This document shows, piece by piece, positions 52,180 to 63,289 of a DNA stretch of 64,000 nt. Source of the DNA: Corynebacterium timonense. GTDB lineage: Bacteria; Actinomycetota; Actinomycetes; Mycobacteriales; Mycobacteriaceae. Both the position numbers and the translations under genes were made by a program. Within the stretch, counting starts at the first letter, position 1. The number at the start of each line of letters is the position of its first letter. The stretch lies in contig NZ_LT629765.1 in assembly GCF_900105305.1 (NCBI RefSeq), positions 1,674,001-1,738,000 of the forward strand. The letters run 5' to 3'. Below the pieces are notes generated by a model. The model ran no database searches. It was not told the DNA's origin and worked only from the letters and a program-made list of their open reading frames with translations.

Positions 52180-53379
52180 TCACGGGCCAGTGTACAGCCC
52201 GGCCCCCTCCCCTGCGACCGCAGCAAAATACTTATCAACCAGCGAGGCGAAAAGCTTCACGCCGACGGAGATGCAGCGCTCGTCGACGTTGAGGTCCCCG
52301 CGGTGCAGGTCCTGCTTCGCGCCCTTGCCCGACCAGGCCCCCAGGCGCACCATCGCGCCCGGGACGTGCTCGAGGTACCAGGAGAAGTCTTCGCCACCGG
52401 AGGACTGCTGCGCGGAGACAACGGCGTGCGGGTCGATGGCGCGCCCGGCTTCGACGACCAGGGCGGTCGCGAGGTCGTCGTTAAGCACTGGCGGCACCCC
52501 GCGCACGTAGTCGAGCGTGAAGGTGCACCCCGTCGGCGCAATGACCTGTTCGACGAGTTCCCCGAGGAGTTCCTCGAGAAGCCGCCACGTCGCGATGTCC
52601 GTCGTGCGCACCGTGCCGCGCAGGATGCCGCGCTCCGGGATCGCGTTGGCCGCGATGCCCGCCTCGACGTTGCCGAAGACGATGACGGTGCCGGTGCGCG
52701 GGTCCACCCGGCGCGACAGCAGGGCCGGAAGCTGGGTGACCAACGCCCCGAGGGCGTAGACCACGTCCGCGGTCAGGTGGGGGCGGGAGGTGTGCCCGCC
52801 GGGGCCTTTCACCTCGATGGCCAGCGTGTCCGCCGCCGAGGTGATCGCCCCGGCGCGCACACCGACCTGGCCGACGCGCAGCGCGGGCTCGACGTGGAGG
52901 GCGTAAATCGCGGCGACGTTGGTCAGCCCGCCCCAGTCGATGACGTCGACGGCGCCGCTGCCCATCACTTCCTCGGCGGGCTGGAAGATGACGCGCACTC
53001 CGTACGGCAGCTCTACCTCCGACAAAGCGCAGGCCAGCGCGATCATGATCGTGGTGTGCACGTCGTGGCCGCAGGAGTGCGAGACCCCGGGGGTACCCGA
53101 GGCGTACTCGAGCCCCGTGAACTCGGAGACGCCGAGGGCGTCGATGTCTCCGCGGAACGCGAGGCGCTCGCCCTCCGCGGGGCCGATGTCGACGTAGAGG
53201 CCGGTGCCCGGGAAGGGCACGGGGTTCAGGCCGTGCTCGGTGAGCACGTCGCTGATGAACTGGGTGGTGGCGACCTCCTGGTTCGACAGCTCCGGGTGCG
53301 CATGGAGGTGCCTGCGCCAGCCGATGACCGTGTCGTGGTGTTCGTCGAGCCACTCGCTGACAACGTCGGCAATGCGCAC
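52180..53379 (-). CDS. M20-family N-acyl amino acid amidohydrolase
   Basis: This 399-aa protein has the M20D motifs: GWRRHLHAHPELSNQEVATTQF, the di-metal site SHSCGHDVHTTIMIALAC, FQPAEEVMGSGAVDVID (catalytic Glu pair), and AQQSSGGEDFSWYLEHVPGAMVRLG near the end, which supplies the last ligand set. It hydrolyses N-acyl amino acids or related amides in the cytoplasm. It is followed by the LpdA-like gene on the same strand after the microsatellite. It is distinct from the 20076 paralogue (about 50 residues shorter). Confidence 0.88.
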   Translation of the reverse strand: MRIADVVSEWLDEHHDTVIGWRRHLHAHPELSNQEVATTQFISDVLTEHGLNPVPFPGTGLYVDIGPAEGERLAFRGDIDALGVSEFTGLEYASGTPGVSHSCGHDVHTTIMIALACALSEVELPYGVRVIFQPAEEVMGSGAVDVIDWGGLTNVAAIYALHVEPALRVGQVGVRAGAITSAADTLAIEVKGPGGHTSRPHLTADVVYALGALVTQLPALLSRRVDPRTGTVIVFGNVEAGIAANAIPERGILRGTVRTTDIATWRLLEELLGELVEQVIAPTGCTFTLDYVRGVPPVLNDDLATALVVEAGRAIDPHAVVSAQQSSGGEDFSWYLEHVPGAMVRLGAWSGKGAKQDLHRGDLNVDERCISVGVKLFASLVDKYFAAVAGEGAGLYTGP

Positions 53380-53421
53380 AGGGTCCTCCTTCAGTGGGCG
53401 GTACTCTACCTCACCGGAAGT

Positions 53422-53886
53422 TTAGCAACCTGCGTTAATGGCCCCAGCTCCCCCACGGGGGTCACGGACGGAGTCGAGCATGAGCGCGAACGGCGGCCGC
53501 TCCAGCGTCGGCCCCGTCAGCAAATAGGAGGCGTCGAAGCGGGCGGTGTCCTCCGGCAGCTGCGGCCACTCGACGCGCAACGGGCTCAGCGAGACGGGCC
53601 GGTCTTGGCAGCGCGCCGCGACCGCTGCGCCCACGCCGGGTAAAAGGGCCGCGGGCGGCACGTGGAGGGCGTGGGCGATGCGGTAGAGCGTGGACAGCGT
53701 CGGGTCGGCGCTGCGGGCGCTGTTGTAGTGGTTGCGCTCGAGGTTGGAAATCAGGCTGCGCGACAGCCCCGACAATTCGGCCAAGCGGCGCTGCGTCAAT
53801 CCCCGCATCCGGCGCAGCGTCTTGAGCCTCACGGCGAGCACATACCCGTAGCTCGCCCAGTACGACTCCGGCAGAACATCAGCCAT
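53422..53886 (-). CDS. XRE-family transcriptional regulator
   Basis: The 154-aa protein has a central Cro/CI HTH (about residues 19-75: LKTLRRMRGLTQRRLAELSGLSRSLISNLERNHYN) and a C-terminal region ending FALMLDSVRDPRG that is not recognised. Homologues lie near amidohydrolase and upp genes in corynebacteria. Target unknown. Confidence 0.82.
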   Translation of the reverse strand: MADVLPESYWASYGYVLAVRLKTLRRMRGLTQRRLAELSGLSRSLISNLERNHYNSARSADPTLSTLYRIAHALHVPPAALLPGVGAAVAARCQDRPVSLSPLRVEWPQLPEDTARFDASYLLTGPTLERPPFALMLDSVRDPRGGAGAINAGC

Positions 53887-53946
53887 TTCTCACCCCGATT
53901 GTCATGGCAGCCCCCCGCTGCCGTCCCCAATAGTGAGACCAGGGTA

Positions 53947-54582
53947 CTACAGGTCGATGTTGCGCGGCCCGTACAACCGATCGCCCGCATCGCCCAGCCC
54001 CGGCACGATGTACGCGTCGTCGTTGAGTTCGGGGTCAATCGCAGCCGTGACCAGCCGAAGCGGCCCGCCAAGAGCTTCAAGCTTAGCGACGCCCGGCCGC
54101 GCCGACACCATACAAATACACGTGATGTCGTCCGCGCCGCGCTCGCGCAGCAGCCGGATGGAATGGACGAGGGAGCCGCCGGTGGCGAGCATCGGGTCCA
54201 CGAGGAACACCGGCTGGCCGGACAGGTCCTGCGGCAGCGCCTCGAGGTACGGCACCGGCTCGTGAGTGACCTCGTCGCGGGCGAGGCCGATGAAGCCCAC
54301 CTGGGCATCGGGGATCATCGACAGGGCGGGGTCGATCATACCCAGGCCAGCGCGGATGACCGGCACGATGATCGGCGGCTGGGCGAGGCGCTGCCCCTCC
54401 GCCGTGGCGACGGGGGTGACGCACTCGAAGCTTTCCACCTCGAGGCCGCGGGACGCTTCGTAGATGAGCATCGCCCCCAGGTCGGCCAGCGCCGCCCGGA
54501 AGGTGGTGGTGTCGCTGCGCGCATCGCGCATGATGCTCAGCCGCGCGGCGGCGAGCGGGTGGTTGATGACGGTGATCTCCAT
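53947..54582 (-). CDS. upp: Uracil phosphoribosyltransferase
   Basis: The 211-aa enzyme makes UMP from uracil and PRPP (pyrimidine salvage). It carries the PRPP-binding loop [19 protein letters not shown] and the uracil-binding tail [21 protein letters not shown]. The start MEITVINHP at 54582 matches corynebacterial Upp; the frame stays open far upstream but that part is non-coding. It is divergent from a small helical-protein gene. Confidence 0.95.
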   Translation of the reverse strand: MEITVINHPLAAARLSIMRDARSDTTTFRAALADLGAMLIYEASRGLEVESFECVTPVATAEGQRLAQPPIIVPVIRAGLGMIDPALSMIPDAQVGFIGLARDEVTHEPVPYLEALPQDLSGQPVFLVDPMLATGGSLVHSIRLLRERGADDITCICMVSARPGVAKLEALGGPLRLVTAAIDPELNDDAYIVPGLGDAGDRLYGPRNIDL

Positions 54583-54652
54583 GCCCCTCATGCTAACGCC
54601 GGGCTGGCGCGGCGAGGGAACCTTGCGGCCCGCCGCGCCGTCCAATACGGGC

Positions 54653-54961
54653 ATGAGGCCCACACATTCCGCTCCGCTCCCCGTCTTCCACCTCTCGCCG
54701 CCCGCCGTGTCCGCGCTCACAGGATCGTTGCGCGACGACGCCGCCCGCCTCACCCCGCTCGACCTAGCCCCGCCGCCGGCGGTGGGGCCGCTGCGCGACT
54801 TCGCGCACGCCTGCGCGGGTGCCGTGGCCAGCGTCAACGAACGCACCGTGGCGCTGCGCGGGGAAACCGAACGCCTCGCCGCGGCCATGGACGCCACGGC
54901 GGAGGCCGCGGTCGCCGTGGACGCGCGGCTCGGCCGAGCCTTGGGGGCGATGCTGCCGTGA
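54653..54961 (+). CDS. Small helical protein coupled to an NlpC/P60 gene
   Basis: This 102-aa protein has no family I know. It is Ala-rich and helical from about residue 20 ([53 protein letters not shown]). No signal peptide or TM segment is visible. Its stop overlaps the next GTG start (GTGA), so the two proteins are made together and probably bind each other. Size and helicity recall WXG100-like partners, but no WXG motif is present. Confidence 0.65.
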   Translation: MRPTHSAPLPVFHLSPPAVSALTGSLRDDAARLTPLDLAPPPAVGPLRDFAHACAGAVASVNERTVALRGETERLAAAMDATAEAAVAVDARLGRALGAMLP

Positions 54962-55887
54962 TCACGCCAGCGCAGATCGCCGCCGCCATCATCGCCCACG
55001 CCCCGGCGCCCGTCGCCGTGCCGGCTGCCGCGTCCTCGCCGCTTCTCAGCGCAGCCCGCGAGCTCGGCCCCCTTGTGGGCGCCGACCCCGCCCGAGTGCT
55101 GAGCGCCGCGGAGGCGCTCGCCGCCGACCGCGAGACCATCGCCCGCAGCAGCGCCGCCGCAGCGGTGCTCGCCGCCGAGGCGGGTGCCGACCTCGTCGCC
55201 CTGGCCGCCCGCTACCAGCAGCAGGCCGCGCCCCTGGTCGGCCTGGCGCTGACCCCGCTGAGCGCACCGGGCGCGGTCACCAGCCTCGTCGCGCTGACAG
55301 TGCGAACACTCGCGCTCGCCCACGCGCGCGTGAGCGAGCTGGAGCGCGACCTCGCGCCCCTCGCGCAGCGCCTCGCGGCGATCCCGCAACGCGCGGCCGC
55401 TGAGCCGGAGATCGCCGCGGGCCCGGCGGCGCACGAGGCGGCGCGGGATTTGCACGCGATGGCCGCCACGGATTCCGAGCCCTCGGCGTCACCCGCGTCG
55501 CCGCCCCAGGCGCCCGTCCCCGCCCCTGACGGCGGCGAGGGGTCGGCGGCGGGCCGGGCCGCGGTAGCGGCCGCGAAGTCTCAGCTAGGCACGCCCTACG
55601 CGTGGGGCGGGACCGGGCCCGGGGGCTTCGATTGCTCCGGGCTGACGTCGTGGGCGTACCGGCAGGCGGGCGTCGAGCTACCGCGGATGGCCCACGAGCA
55701 GGCCGTCGGACGGCAGGTGACCTACCAGGAGCTGCAGCCGGGCGATTTGGCCGTGTGGGACGGGCACGTGGCCATGTACGCCGGCGACGGCATGTACATC
55801 GAGGCGGGCGACCCGGTGCAGATGAACCCGGTGCGCACCGAAAACATCGGGATGGGCTTCCGCGGCTTCTGGCGGCCTACCGGCTAA
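54958..55887 (+). CDS. NlpC/P60 peptidoglycan peptidase without a classical signal peptide
   Basis: The 309-aa protein has a helical N-terminal half (residues 1-165, Ala-rich; heptad-like [17 protein letters not shown]), a Ser/Pro linker (about 168-195) and a C-terminal NlpC/P60 domain: [32 protein letters not shown] (catalytic Cys), [23 protein letters not shown] (catalytic His) and FRGFWRPTG. NlpC/P60 enzymes cut D-Glu-mDAP bonds in peptide stems. No Sec signal is seen at GTG 54958, so export, if any, would need another route. It is translated together with the small upstream protein. Confidence 0.82.
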   Translation: MITPAQIAAAIIAHAPAPVAVPAAASSPLLSAARELGPLVGADPARVLSAAEALAADRETIARSSAAAAVLAAEAGADLVALAARYQQQAAPLVGLALTPLSAPGAVTSLVALTVRTLALAHARVSELERDLAPLAQRLAAIPQRAAAEPEIAAGPAAHEAARDLHAMAATDSEPSASPASPPQAPVPAPDGGEGSAAGRAAVAAAKSQLGTPYAWGGTGPGGFDCSGLTSWAYRQAGVELPRMAHEQAVGRQVTYQELQPGDLAVWDGHVAMYAGDGMYIEAGDPVQMNPVRTENIGMGFRGFWRPTG

Positions 55888-55917
55888 GCCGCAGAGCGTT
55901 CAGTAAAGTTACCTGGC

Positions 55918-57156
55918 ATGAGCACCCGCGCGATTCTCCCCGTCAAGATCTCCCTGACCAAGGGCGATGTCTACACCCTCTGGGCCCCGGCCTGGAAGGA
56001 GCACGGCACCGAGTGGCAGGCTTTCCTCGGCGACGGGGACGCTGTCTTGGGTTTCTCCTCCCCGGCGGCGCTTCTGGCCTACCTGGAGTCGACCCCCCGC
56101 CACGACCTGAGCGATCACCCCGCGTGGGAGGCCTTTCAGGCCTCCGGCGACGACCGGGTCGTGCCCGCGGAGGGGCACTACTACGACATCGTCGGCGCTC
56201 CGGATTTCCTCGCCGACCGCCCCTCGTACGCCAACGTCACCTCGCTTGGGCGCGTGTTCCAGCTCGCCCGCTCGCTGGCCGACGTCACCAGCGCCGAACA
56301 TGCCCAGATCTTTTTTGCCTCGCACTCGATCCTCGGCAATGTCTCCCGCGGGCACGAGCACTACTCGGGCCCGAACGGCGCCAGCGAGTGGACCGGCGTC
56401 GGCCGTGTCGTGCTGACCAACTGGGAAAACGTCGTGCACTCCCTCGACGAGGTGGTCCAGGACGCGGATGAGTCCGTCTTCGGCGAGGCCGTGCTGAGCG
56501 ACGCCGCCGCGCGCATCGACGCTGCGCAGCAGCGGCGCGAGGAGCAGCTGCGCACGGCCGAGAAGGAGAAGAAGGCCGCCGCGGAGGCCGCCGACCCCTA
56601 CGACACGTCAATCTGGTCGCAGGCGGGCATCGACCCGGTGCGCATCAGCGTCCAAGGCAAAAGCGTGTACACGCTGCGCACCTACATCGACGCAGCCCCG
56701 GTGTTTTTGGGTAAGTACGGCGAGATCACCACCTTCCCCACCCCGAAGCACCTCACCCGCTGGATCGTCGAACACGACGACCACGACCTCGCCAGCGCCT
56801 CCACCTGGCCCGAGCTCACCACCGCCGCCAACTCCGGGGAACTGGAGGTCGTGGTTCACCCCGATAACGCCTACTCCTTCACCGGCATCGCCGAGGACAT
56901 TGCGAAGGGCCCCGACGCCGTGGACACCGCTCAGATGGGCAAGGCCTACGAGCTTCTCGCGGACGCGGCGGACTGGGCGAAGGACGACTCGCTCAACGCT
57001 TTCCTGCTGTCGAACCCGCGCATGCAGGACTACTTGGCCTACATGCTCGGTTCCACCGAGACCGCGGGCTACGTCCCCTCCGCTCCCTTCGACGACAAGG
57101 TCGAGGCGTGGCGGGAGCTGGAGAACCAGCTGGTGAAGCGCTTCTCCAAGTTCTAA
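55918..57156 (+). CDS. Conserved corynebacterial hypothetical protein
   Basis: This 412-aa soluble acidic protein has two related halves. Residues about 5-75 (VKISLTKGDVYTLWAPAWKEHGTEWQAFLGDGDAVLGF) resemble 240-330 (VRISVQGKSVYTLRTYIDAAPVFLGKYGEITTFPT), and a charged helical linker (RREEQLRTAEKEKKAAAEA, about 200-222) lies between. It has no signal, no membrane helix and no known domain. The position between an NlpC/P60 gene and a VIT1 transporter gene suggests nothing specific. Confidence 0.7.
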   Translation: MSTRAILPVKISLTKGDVYTLWAPAWKEHGTEWQAFLGDGDAVLGFSSPAALLAYLESTPRHDLSDHPAWEAFQASGDDRVVPAEGHYYDIVGAPDFLADRPSYANVTSLGRVFQLARSLADVTSAEHAQIFFASHSILGNVSRGHEHYSGPNGASEWTGVGRVVLTNWENVVHSLDEVVQDADESVFGEAVLSDAAARIDAAQQRREEQLRTAEKEKKAAAEAADPYDTSIWSQAGIDPVRISVQGKSVYTLRTYIDAAPVFLGKYGEITTFPTPKHLTRWIVEHDDHDLASASTWPELTTAANSGELEVVVHPDNAYSFTGIAEDIAKGPDAVDTAQMGKAYELLADAADWAKDDSLNAFLLSNPRMQDYLAYMLGSTETAGYVPSAPFDDKVEAWRELENQLVKRFSKF

Positions 57157-57169
57157 GCCGCCGCCGACG

Positions 57170-57901
57170 CTACAGCGCCGTGCTGCCGAAAAGGTTGCCC
57201 ACGCCGTAGGTCGCGGCGAGGCCCAGCGCGCCGCCCACGACGAGGCGCAGGACGGCCCGCTTCGGGTCGGCGTCGCCGATTTTCGCGGAGATCGCGCCGG
57301 TGATCGCCAGCGCGACGAGCGTGACCACGAAGGTCACCGCCACGCGCGCAGACTCCGGGGGCAAAAGCACGGCAGCCAGCGGCAGCATCGCGCCGAGGAA
57401 GAAGCTTACGAACGAGGCGATCGCCGCGCTCCAGGGGCTGACAATGTCTTCCTCGTCAATGCCGTAGTGCAGTTCTAGGTGCGCCTTGAGCGGGTCAATA
57501 GCCGAGCGCTCCTGCGCCACCTTGGTGGCGGTCTCCTCGCTGAGCCCGTCGCGCATGTAGCCCCGGACAAGGTGGGCAAACTCCCCCTCGGGGTCTTGGG
57601 CCTGCAGCGCGGTCTCCTTGGCCACGTACGCGCGCTCGCTGTCGCGTTGGGAGGAGACGGAGACGTACTCCCCCAGCGCCATAGACACCGCGCCGCCGAC
57701 GACGGCGGCGATGCCTGCCGTGGCAATCGCCGCGACGCTCGATGTCGCGCCGGCCACGCCGAGCACGACCGCGGCGGTGGATACGATTCCATCGTTTGCG
57801 CCAAGGACCGCGGCGCGAAGTTTGTTGAGTTTTTCGTTGAGGCCCACGCGGGCGAGGTCAGTGCCAGTGCCAGTGCCAGTGCCAGTGTCAGTTGCTGTCA
57901 T
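57170..57901 (-). CDS. VIT1/CCC1-family Fe2+/Mn2+ transporter
   Basis: The 243-aa protein has about five membrane helices with the family motifs LRAAVLGANDGIVSTAAVVLGVAGA (metal-site Asp) and GGAVSMALGEYVSVSSQRDSERA (helix 2), then a cytosolic acidic region (EEDIVSPWSAAIAS, Met/Glu-containing). The C-terminal helices read VTLVALAITGAISAKIG and VGGALGLAATYGVGN. It moves Fe or Mn across the membrane. The N-terminus has a Thr-Gly repeat coded by a hexanucleotide run (57859-57888). Confidence 0.88.
   Translation of the reverse strand: MTATDTGTGTGTGTDLARVGLNEKLNKLRAAVLGANDGIVSTAAVVLGVAGATSSVAAIATAGIAAVVGGAVSMALGEYVSVSSQRDSERAYVAKETALQAQDPEGEFAHLVRGYMRDGLSEETATKVAQERSAIDPLKAHLELHYGIDEEDIVSPWSAAIASFVSFFLGAMLPLAAVLLPPESARVAVTFVVTLVALAITGAISAKIGDADPKRAVLRLVVGGALGLAATYGVGNLFGSTAL
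57859..57888. repeat. In-frame hexanucleotide repeat (CAGTGC)4 plus variant
   Basis: Four CAGTGC units and one CAGTGT encode Thr-Gly/Thr repeats at residues 5-14 of the VIT1 protein. In-frame length changes would not break the gene. Confidence 0.75.
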
Positions 57902-58026
57902 ACGTCAAGTTGTAGCCCCTCCCATCCTCCCTGCGCAACGAAGGAAAGGCTACGTTATTGCAGGTCAGAGGCTTTTTAGGGGAGGCAAACGCAACGTCGG
58001 GGCGGGTGCGCGTAAACTTTCGCCCC

Positions 58027-59283
58027 GTGCTCATACCCGTACGCGCCGGTTGCATCCTCGCCCTTTCCTTCGCGTGCGCGCTCGCGCCCACCGCGGTAGC
58101 CAGCGCGGACGAGCACGCGCCGGACACGCGGGGCCACTACGAGGACGGCGTGTTTATCCCCGGCACGCGCGAAGAAGCCCCCAACACGGACGGCTGCCCC
58201 CAGGCGACGCGCCCACCCGAGCCGGTCTCCACCTCCGAGGCGTCCGTCGCCGGCCCCAGCCCGACCCCGCCGCCCGTGGCCTACACCGGCCCCTGCGGCA
58301 TCACCGCCCCGCCGGGCTTTACTATCGACGCCTCCGTCCTCGCCTCGGCTTGGCTGATCGCGGACCTGGACACGGGCGAGATCATCGCCATGAAGGATCC
58401 CCACGGGCGCTACCGGCCGGCGTCGATCATCAAGGTGCTCCTCGCCCTTGTCGCCATCGACGAGCTCCCGCTGGACCGTGTGGTCACCGCGAGCCCGGAG
58501 TCGGCCGGGCAGGAAGGCTCGCGTGTCGGCCTCGTCGAGGGCGGCAGCTACAGCGTCAACGACTTACTCCATGGCCTGCTGCTCGCCTCCGGCAACGACG
58601 CGGCGCACGCGCTCGCTCAGGAGCTCGGCGGCGACGAGGAGACGCTGGCAAAGGTGAACGCGCTGGCGCGGCGGCTCGGCATGGACGACACGTACGTGGC
58701 GTCCTACTCCGGTCTCGACGCCCCGGGGATGTCCTCCTCCGCTTTCGACCTCGGGCTGGCGTACCGCGAGGCTTTTGCCCACCCGGTTTTCGCGGACATC
58801 GTGGACACAGTGTTTTACGACTTCCCCGGGCACGAGGACCTTCCCGGGTTCGAGGTGTGGAACGACAACGCGCTCTACCACGAGGACCCCGACGGCATCG
58901 GCGGCAAGACCGGGTACACCGACGACGCGAACCACACGTTCGTGGGCGCGGTCAACCACGAGGGGCAGCGCCTCGTGGCCGTGCTGCTGGACACGACCGC
59001 GGACAAGGCGCGGCCCTGGGAGCAGGCTCAGCACCTGCTCCACGAGTCGTACGCGTTCCGCGGACACGCGGGGGTCGCGCGGCTTGAGCCTCGCGCCGCG
59101 GCGGAGCCGACGCCCGCCCCGCGGCCCGCCACTCCGCAGGCTCAGCAACCACCCGAACAGGCCACCGTGGAGCGGAGCGCGCCGTGGCGCTCGCTGCTCA
59201 TCGTGGCAGGAGTCGTGGTCCTTGCGGCGGTGGGCGTGGCGCTTAGTCTCGGGTCACAAGCGAAATCAGGCCGACGCCGATAG
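58027..59283 (+). CDS. dacB: D-alanyl-D-alanine carboxypeptidase (penicillin-binding protein, S11)
   Basis: The 418-aa secreted, membrane-anchored enzyme trims the terminal D-Ala of cell-wall stem peptides. It has a signal peptide (RAGCILALSFACALAPTAVASA), the active-site S-x-x-K (PASIIKVLLAL), S-G-N (LLASGNDAAHALAQ) and K-T-G (GGKTGYTDDANHTFVG). A Pro/Ala-rich stem and one C-terminal helix (SLLIVAGVVVLAAVGVAL) end in RRR. GTG 58027 was chosen because the signal starts there; TAAACT 10 bp upstream suggests a leaderless message. The symbol follows usual corynebacterial naming and is provisional. Confidence 0.85.
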   Translation: MLIPVRAGCILALSFACALAPTAVASADEHAPDTRGHYEDGVFIPGTREEAPNTDGCPQATRPPEPVSTSEASVAGPSPTPPPVAYTGPCGITAPPGFTIDASVLASAWLIADLDTGEIIAMKDPHGRYRPASIIKVLLALVAIDELPLDRVVTASPESAGQEGSRVGLVEGGSYSVNDLLHGLLLASGNDAAHALAQELGGDEETLAKVNALARRLGMDDTYVASYSGLDAPGMSSSAFDLGLAYREAFAHPVFADIVDTVFYDFPGHEDLPGFEVWNDNALYHEDPDGIGGKTGYTDDANHTFVGAVNHEGQRLVAVLLDTTADKARPWEQAQHLLHESYAFRGHAGVARLEPRAAAEPTPAPRPATPQAQQPPEQATVERSAPWRSLLIVAGVVVLAAVGVALSLGSQAKSGRRR

Positions 59284-60337
59284 CGCCCACCGCCGCACCA
59301 ACACCGAGGAGCGCCCCGTTGCGGTTCTGCTTACCCAGGCCTTGGCTCGCGGCCGCTGCCCGCACGTTGATCACGGCCGGCTCGGGCACGTCCGCCGGCT
59401 CCACGGCGAGGGACTCCGGCGTCGTGGCGGTCCAGGCAGAGACGTAGAGCACCACGCGCCAGACCAGGTAGAGCACGACCATCAGGGCGATGATCGGGCC
59501 GAAGATTGCGCCGGCCGGGTTGTTCGCCGCTGAGCTGACGATGAGGGTGGCAAACTGCTTAATCAGCTCGAAGGCCAGCGCGCCGATGAGCGCGCCCTGC
59601 AGGCCGGACTTACGGGGCACCGAGGTGCGCGGCATGAAGATGATCAGCCAGCACATGACGAGGAAGTTAGCGACGAGACCGACGCCGAAGCCGACCAACC
59701 ACACGACAAAGCGCGCCCCTGGGAAGTCGCCAACACCCAGCCAGTCCATGAGGTCGGACGTGAAGCGCGAGGCGCCAACACCCGTCACCGTGAAGGCGAG
59801 CACCAGCAGTGCGATAAGCACGAGCAGCGCCACCAGGTCGCCGAGCTTCTTCACCACGAAATTCCCGCCCTCGTTGCCGGGGATCTTCCACATGGCGGAG
59901 ATGCCAATGCGCAGGTGATTCATCCAGCTCAGGCCCGACCACAGGGTGGTCAGCAAACCAATGCCGGCCACCGCGCCGCGCTGGTCAATAGCGGATTCGA
60001 CGAGGCCCGCCATCATCTCACCGACGTCGCCCTCCGCCGATTCGAGGATGCGCTGTTGCACCTGCTCCAGGATGTCGGGGCGCGCCGCGAGGAAGAAACC
60101 AAGGCCGGCGAAAATCAGCATCGTGAGCGGGAAAATTGCCAGGACGGAGAAGTACGTAATACCCGCAGCGAGCTGGTTGCCGCCCTGGGCGCCGAATCGC
60201 TCGTTCATCCGCAAAAGGTGTGCTACGGGCGGCACGCGCTGAGCAACGTCACTGTCGCTCGCGTTCTCCGGCTTGCGGGAGCGTTCGATGCCCTGCTCGT
60301 CCGTGTACGCCCCATGGGGCGAGGTCGCGGTTGCCAT
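59243..60337 (-). CDS. YihY/BrkB-family membrane protein
   Basis: This 364-aa protein belongs to the YihY/virulence factor BrkB family. It has about six helices: QLAAGITYFSVLAIFPLTMLIFAGLGFFLA, GLLTTLWSGLSWMNHLRIGISAMW (family signature region), ALLVLIALLVLAFTVTGVG, FVVWLVGFGVGLVANFLVMCWLIIFMPR and IFGPIIALMVVLYLVWRVVLY. The function is unknown. The C-terminus overlaps the 3' end of the convergent carboxypeptidase gene by 41 bp. It lies next to trpS, as I recall in C. glutamicum. Confidence 0.88.
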   Translation of the reverse strand: MATATSPHGAYTDEQGIERSRKPENASDSDVAQRVPPVAHLLRMNERFGAQGGNQLAAGITYFSVLAIFPLTMLIFAGLGFFLAARPDILEQVQQRILESAEGDVGEMMAGLVESAIDQRGAVAGIGLLTTLWSGLSWMNHLRIGISAMWKIPGNEGGNFVVKKLGDLVALLVLIALLVLAFTVTGVGASRFTSDLMDWLGVGDFPGARFVVWLVGFGVGLVANFLVMCWLIIFMPRTSVPRKSGLQGALIGALAFELIKQFATLIVSSAANNPAGAIFGPIIALMVVLYLVWRVVLYVSAWTATTPESLAVEPADVPEPAVINVRAAAASQGLGKQNRNGALLGVGAAVGAIGVGLISLVTRD

Positions 60338-60405
60338 GGTGGTCCTTCCTCAACTATGTGTCTAACAGCACCTCATCGTAGAGGAACTTCTGCGCAGGGC
60401 GGAGA

Positions 60406-61827
<1,422 letters not shown>

Positions 61828-61831
<4 letters not shown>

Positions 61832-62538
61832 CCCCTGATCACTCCCCTGACCACTCCCCCGGCTTCTACGGCCTCGTCGGCCCCAACGCCGCGGGCAAGA
61901 CCCACTACCTGCGCTCTCTGTTCGGCCCCGGCGCGGCGCTCGTGCCCGCGGCCGCCGATGCCCTCTTCGTCGGCCGCACCGTCCGCGACCACCTCGCCTG
62001 GGCCGCCGAAGCCAAGCCGCTGGACGAGATCTCCCTGGACATTTCCGAAAGCTCACACCTCAACTCACTCTCCGTCGGCCAGCGCCGCGAGCTCACCTTC
62101 GCCGTCGCCCTCGCCGCGAACGAGCCGATTTTGCTTCTCGACGAACCCTTTGACGGCTTGGACATCAACACCCGCATCCGACTGCGCGCGCGGCTGATCG
62201 ACTACATCGCCGCCGACCCGGGCCGCACCGTCATCATGGCCTCGCACCGCGCGGAAGACCTCGCAGGGCTGGCCGAGCACGTCATCCAGGTCTTCGGTCG
62301 CGAGGTCTCCGACCCCGTGGCGCTCGACGAGGCCCGCACCCGCTTCCCCGTCCTCAGCGGCGACGGGGGCGACCCAGGGCAGCTGCTCGCGGGCCTGGAC
62401 GTCGTCAGTGTCTCCACCCTCGGCCCCGCGTGGCGGGCGCAGCTCGCGCAGCCGCTCGACCGCGACGTCCCCGGCGCCACTGTGGACTACCCCGACGACG
62501 CCGCGCTCATCGATCTGCTCGCATCCCGAAAGGCCTGA
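61828..62538 (+). CDS. ABC transporter ATP-binding protein
   Basis: The 236-aa ATPase has Walker A GLVGPNAAGKTHYLRSLFG, signature HLNSLSVGQRRELTFAVALA, Walker B PILLLDEPFDGLDINTRIRLRARL and the switch His in IMASHRAEDLAGL. The region between Walker A and signature is short (about 45 residues instead of about 90), so the helical subdomain is reduced. It is coupled to the upstream regulator and a downstream membrane protein. Substrate unknown. Confidence 0.88.
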
Positions 62539-62543
62539 CCGAC

Positions 62544-63251
62544 ATGAAGCTCTTCCTCAGCCCCCACAAGTTCTTCGTCCCCGTGGCGCTGGTCGCCCTC
62601 ATCGCCCTGGCCGGGGCGGGCGGCCGCTTCGCCGTCGGGTCCGGCACCGGTTGGACGATCCTCGCCGGGGCCCTGTTCCTCGCCCTGAACGCCTCGTTAG
62701 CCGCCAACTGGCCCGCTCTGGACCAGCTCGGCGCCGGCTACGGGCGCTTTGTGCGCGGAGGCGCGGCGTTCACTCTCCTAGGTTCCGCCGCGCTCTCCGC
62801 CGCGATCTCGGCCGGGGCGCACGCGAAGCTGGCGGACAACCCCTGGTACTCCCTGTACGATCTCTTCCTGGTCACGCGAGGCCCGGCACCCTTCGTTGAC
62901 ACCAACGGCGAGCCCTATGTTGTCGAGGGCGCAGGGCACTCCCCGGCGACAGTCCTGCTGACCCTGGCGCTCGCTTTTGCCCTCTTCGCCGTCGCCGGGC
63001 TAACGGGCGTGGCCGCCGGGCTGGCCTGGAAGAACCGCGCCTCGGCCACCATTCTTGTGGGCAGCGCGTGCCTCGCGGGGCTTGGGGCGGGCGTCCTCCT
63101 CGCCGCCACGACCACAACCAGGACGGTGGCCGGGGACCTGGTGGCGTACGCTCCCGACTATTCGACGCCTGGGGCGGTCGGCATCGTCCTGGCTGCGCTG
63201 GCGCTGGGCTCGGCGTGGGTGCTCGCCCGCACCCCGCGAAGCAACAGGTAG
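62544..63251 (+). CDS. Membrane protein, probable permease subunit of the GntR-linked ABC system
   Basis: The 235-aa protein has about six membrane helices (FFVPVALVALIALAGAGG, WTILAGALFLALNASLAANW, VLLTLALAFALFAVAGLTGVAAGLAW, ATILVGSACLAGLGAGVLLAA, GIVLAALALGSAWVLA). A conserved outside loop reads NPWYSLYDLFLVTRG...GEPYV. It begins 5 bp after the ATPase gene. The pattern is shared with the next gene, so the two are diverged paralogues. Confidence 0.78.
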   Translation: MKLFLSPHKFFVPVALVALIALAGAGGRFAVGSGTGWTILAGALFLALNASLAANWPALDQLGAGYGRFVRGGAAFTLLGSAALSAAISAGAHAKLADNPWYSLYDLFLVTRGPAPFVDTNGEPYVVEGAGHSPATVLLTLALAFALFAVAGLTGVAAGLAWKNRASATILVGSACLAGLGAGVLLAATTTTRTVAGDLVAYAPDYSTPGAVGIVLAALALGSAWVLARTPRSNR

Positions 63252-63289
63252 TCTGGCGCGCGGCAGACTGATCCTCCGGGAGGACAACC

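Noticed and set aside
54586..55455. N-terminal extension of upp (frame open to 55455)
   Set aside because: The extension is antisense to the helical-protein and NlpC/P60 genes and Upp homologues start at MEITVINHP.
59288..59533. Plus-strand frame extending past the carboxypeptidase stop
   Set aside because: It is another frame running antisense to the yihY gene with no domain.
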